In this document: positions 8,896 to 10,327 of the stretch, piece after piece
How the letters are laid out: the number at the start of each line of letters is the position of its first letter
How positions within the stretch are numbered: position 1 is the first letter of the stretch
NCBI GenBank assembly: GCA_028565635.1
Contig: JAOXYB010017873.1
Location: 8,219 to 18,545, forward strand
Direction of reading: 5' to 3'
From: Phoronis ovalis
Lineage: Eukaryota > Phoronida > Phoronidae
Length of the DNA: 10,327 nt
Program-made: the position numbers and the translations under genes
The notes under the pieces: generated by a model
Told to the model about the DNA's origin: nothing
What the model saw: only the letters and a program-made list of their open reading frames with translations
The model's database searches: none

Positions 8896-9065
8896 ATGGG
8901 AAATGTACATTATCATAAAAAAAGTCATAAGGACAACCTGAACGATGGATTACCCGTATCATTGGATGGAATTGTTACTAAAATCCATGCAAAAATCGAA
9001 AAGAAACCAACAATTATGGATGAATCATCTCCTGTTGTCTTGAAGTATAAAACTCCTCATTTCAG
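8896..9065 (+). CDS. FAM78: FAM78A/B-like protein, first coding exon (gene runs off the right edge)
   Basis: The ATG at 8896 (context GAAAATGG) opens 56 codons plus two bases and ends at the donor TTTCAG|GTAAAT at 9065. Residues 29-56 align with the N-terminus of vertebrate FAM78A and FAM78B: DESSPVVLKYKTPHF here, against IDESSSVVLRYRTPHFRAS in human FAM78A from memory. The exon break falls exactly where the conserved block continues as R-A-S. The function of FAM78 proteins is not established. The Met-Gly start suggests N-myristoylation, but the Cys at position 3 of the vertebrate MGC start is replaced by Asn (MGN), followed by a His/Lys-rich stretch. The remaining exons must lie beyond 10327, so the first intron exceeds 1.2 kb, longer than any complete intron in the window. 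The gene is divergent from PLPP6, with 1.34 kb between the two start codons. Confidence 0.87.
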
Positions 9066-9980
9066 GTAAATAGTGTAATATAAAATGAAAGTGAAACTTA
9101 AAATTTTACATGGGAAACAAGGGGAAACATCCCTTCAACATATAAATATTGTACTAAATATGTAATGTTTTGCAAAATACATCACAAAAAGTGAATTGTT
9201 TATTATTTTTTTAAGTTCTTTTAAACAAACTAAAATTTAAAAAAAATCTGAGACAGTTTTGTCTGCTTTATATGTAAAAATTATATGTGCAAAGTTTCAG
9301 TTATATAGTTATGGTGTTTCAGTTTCTTTTAAATTTTACGTTCTAACCTAAAATGGTATCCATACAGGTCACATGATCTACTCAGAGAAAAATAAATTAC
9401 AAATTTAAAAAAATTAAGATGTCTACTTTCAAAATATGTAAACTGTTGCCTGTTTATCTTATCATTTAATTAGCTAATATTTAGTTAAAGTGTAAGTGTG
9501 AATTAATTGTGCCGTACAATATTAAATAAACGCTTTGCGTAAAATTACACCCAAAGTCGAAGAAATCACTGTACACAATTATATAAAAAAGTTGTAAAAT
9601 TTTCGCATAACAAAGGTTATTACTTTGTTTATTGTAACTGCCAGAAGTTAATTGGATACCTCTGTAACCTCTGGATCTTATTGAAACCTGACAAAGCATT
9701 GCAACAAATGCCCCATTGTGACCTGTTTTAAATAGCAGAACTAGCAGGCACCATCTTTTTATCTATTCCTATTCTTATTCGTGTAAACTATTTTAATAAA
9801 ACTAATAATTTATTTCCTTCAATCTTTGCAGCAAAGCTACAACACTCCATCACTAGATCCTGGGGTACAAAAGGGCTCATTTCTGGCATTTCTCAGACAG
9901 GACGACACCGAGACCGAGGGGGGGGGGCACTGTCCTTACGTTTTAGTAGGGATACACCACCTAGAGTTTTAAACCTAGAC

Positions 9981-10190
9981 CCTAAAATATGCCCAGAATT
10001 ACAATAACACCTTGAAATAACTTAGGGTGAAAAAATCAGTCTTGAAATAGCCCAAAATGTTAAAATACCCTCAAAAAATCGTAGCATTTTCCAAAACAAA
10101 AAACGCACCTTAAAATATCCCCAACATCAATCTCTTTAACCCTTTATGGTATTTCAGGGTGAGTTTTTTTGGCCTCAAGGATATTTCAGG
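9981..10190. repeat. Cluster of degenerate CTTRAAATA-CCC repeats with inverted copies
   Basis: Related copies of a unit close to CCTTAAAATATCCC occur at about 9981-9994, 10010-10022, 10041-10053, 10060-10070 and 10108-10122. Two inverted copies follow at about 10148-10159 (GGTATTTCAGGG) and 10179-10191 (GGATATTTCAGGA). Spacing is irregular (roughly 20 to 50 bases). The direct-then-inverted layout may be one arm of a larger element that extends outside the visible part, or a decayed minisatellite. Confidence 0.5.
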
Positions 10191-10250
10191 ATGAAACACT
10201 CTGAAGTGTGACACATTTTAGATTACCATTATAATAGCAGAGCCCCATTT

Positions 10251-10253
10251 GTG

Positions 10254-10284
<31 letters not shown>

Positions 10285-10327
10285 ATATATATCTATATAT
10301 GTATATATGTGTATATGTGTATATATA
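10251..10327. repeat. Compound TA/TG microsatellite at the window edge
   Basis: Alternating (TA)n and (TG)n blocks with small interruptions run from 10251 to the last base, so the true end is not seen. This purine-pyrimidine alternation is common in invertebrate introns. Confidence 0.9.

Larger units (their letters stand above)
9066..10327 (+). other. FAM78 intron 1 (partial)
   Basis: The intron opens with GTAAAT at 9066 and continues past the window edge. It contains no exon that fits: the only tempting acceptor, TTTGCAG at about 9826-9832, would bring a stop after eight codons and lacks the expected R-A-S continuation. It includes a run of about ten G near 9918-9927, a repeat cluster at 9981-10190 and a terminal microsatellite. 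Confidence 0.7.

Noticed and set aside
3882-9730. Shared ATTGTGACCTGTTT at 3883 and 9715
   Set aside because: Only about 14 bases match and the flanks differ; in 10 kb of AT-rich DNA such a pair is expected by chance.
9833-9870. Possible second FAM78 exon after TTTGCAG
   Set aside because: Joining in phase gives a stop after eight codons and lacks the conserved continuation of the family.

Overview
The window is nuclear DNA from an invertebrate animal. It is strongly AT-rich, and all three recognisable genes are interrupted by GT–AG introns. Two of them belong to families typical of animals (PLPP6 and FAM78). Introns are short (174 to 773 bp where both ends are visible) and three genes fit into about 10 kb, so the genome looks compact. 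Splice acceptors lie 7 and 18 bases before two of the start codons, which would fit a lineage that uses spliced-leader trans-splicing (tunicates, cnidarians and others). I cannot name the species, and these lineage hints are weak.

Layout: (1) At about 624-3496 on the + strand, five exons join in frame into a 378-residue zinc metalloprotease of the gluzincin type, with HETGH and a downstream HESFAD motif. It resembles bacterial hypothetical metalloproteases more than any familiar animal peptidase. (2) From 3497 to 6364 there is a convergent intergenic region with no convincing gene. It holds an AU-rich element, a roughly 440-bp imperfect foldback (MITE-like) element centred near 4374, and several small repeats. 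(3) At 7556-6365 on the - strand, two exons encode a 232-residue PLPP6-type polyisoprenoid/presqualene diphosphate phosphatase with all three PAP2 motifs intact. (4) From 7557 to 8895 lies a divergent 5' region shared by PLPP6 and the next gene, with three ETS-like sites, a strong unassigned splice donor and a 43-codon upstream ORF. (5) At 8896-9065 on the + strand is the first coding exon of a FAM78A/B-type gene. The rest of that gene lies beyond the right edge. Its intron carries a degenerate repeat cluster (about 9981-10190) and ends in a TA/TG microsatellite at the window border.

The genes do not form an obvious pathway. The metalloprotease and PLPP6 are convergent, while PLPP6 and FAM78 are divergent and may share a promoter. 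The most unusual content is the bacterial-like metalloprotease with animal-style introns, followed by the foldback element and the 81-bp hairpin inside the protease's last intron.
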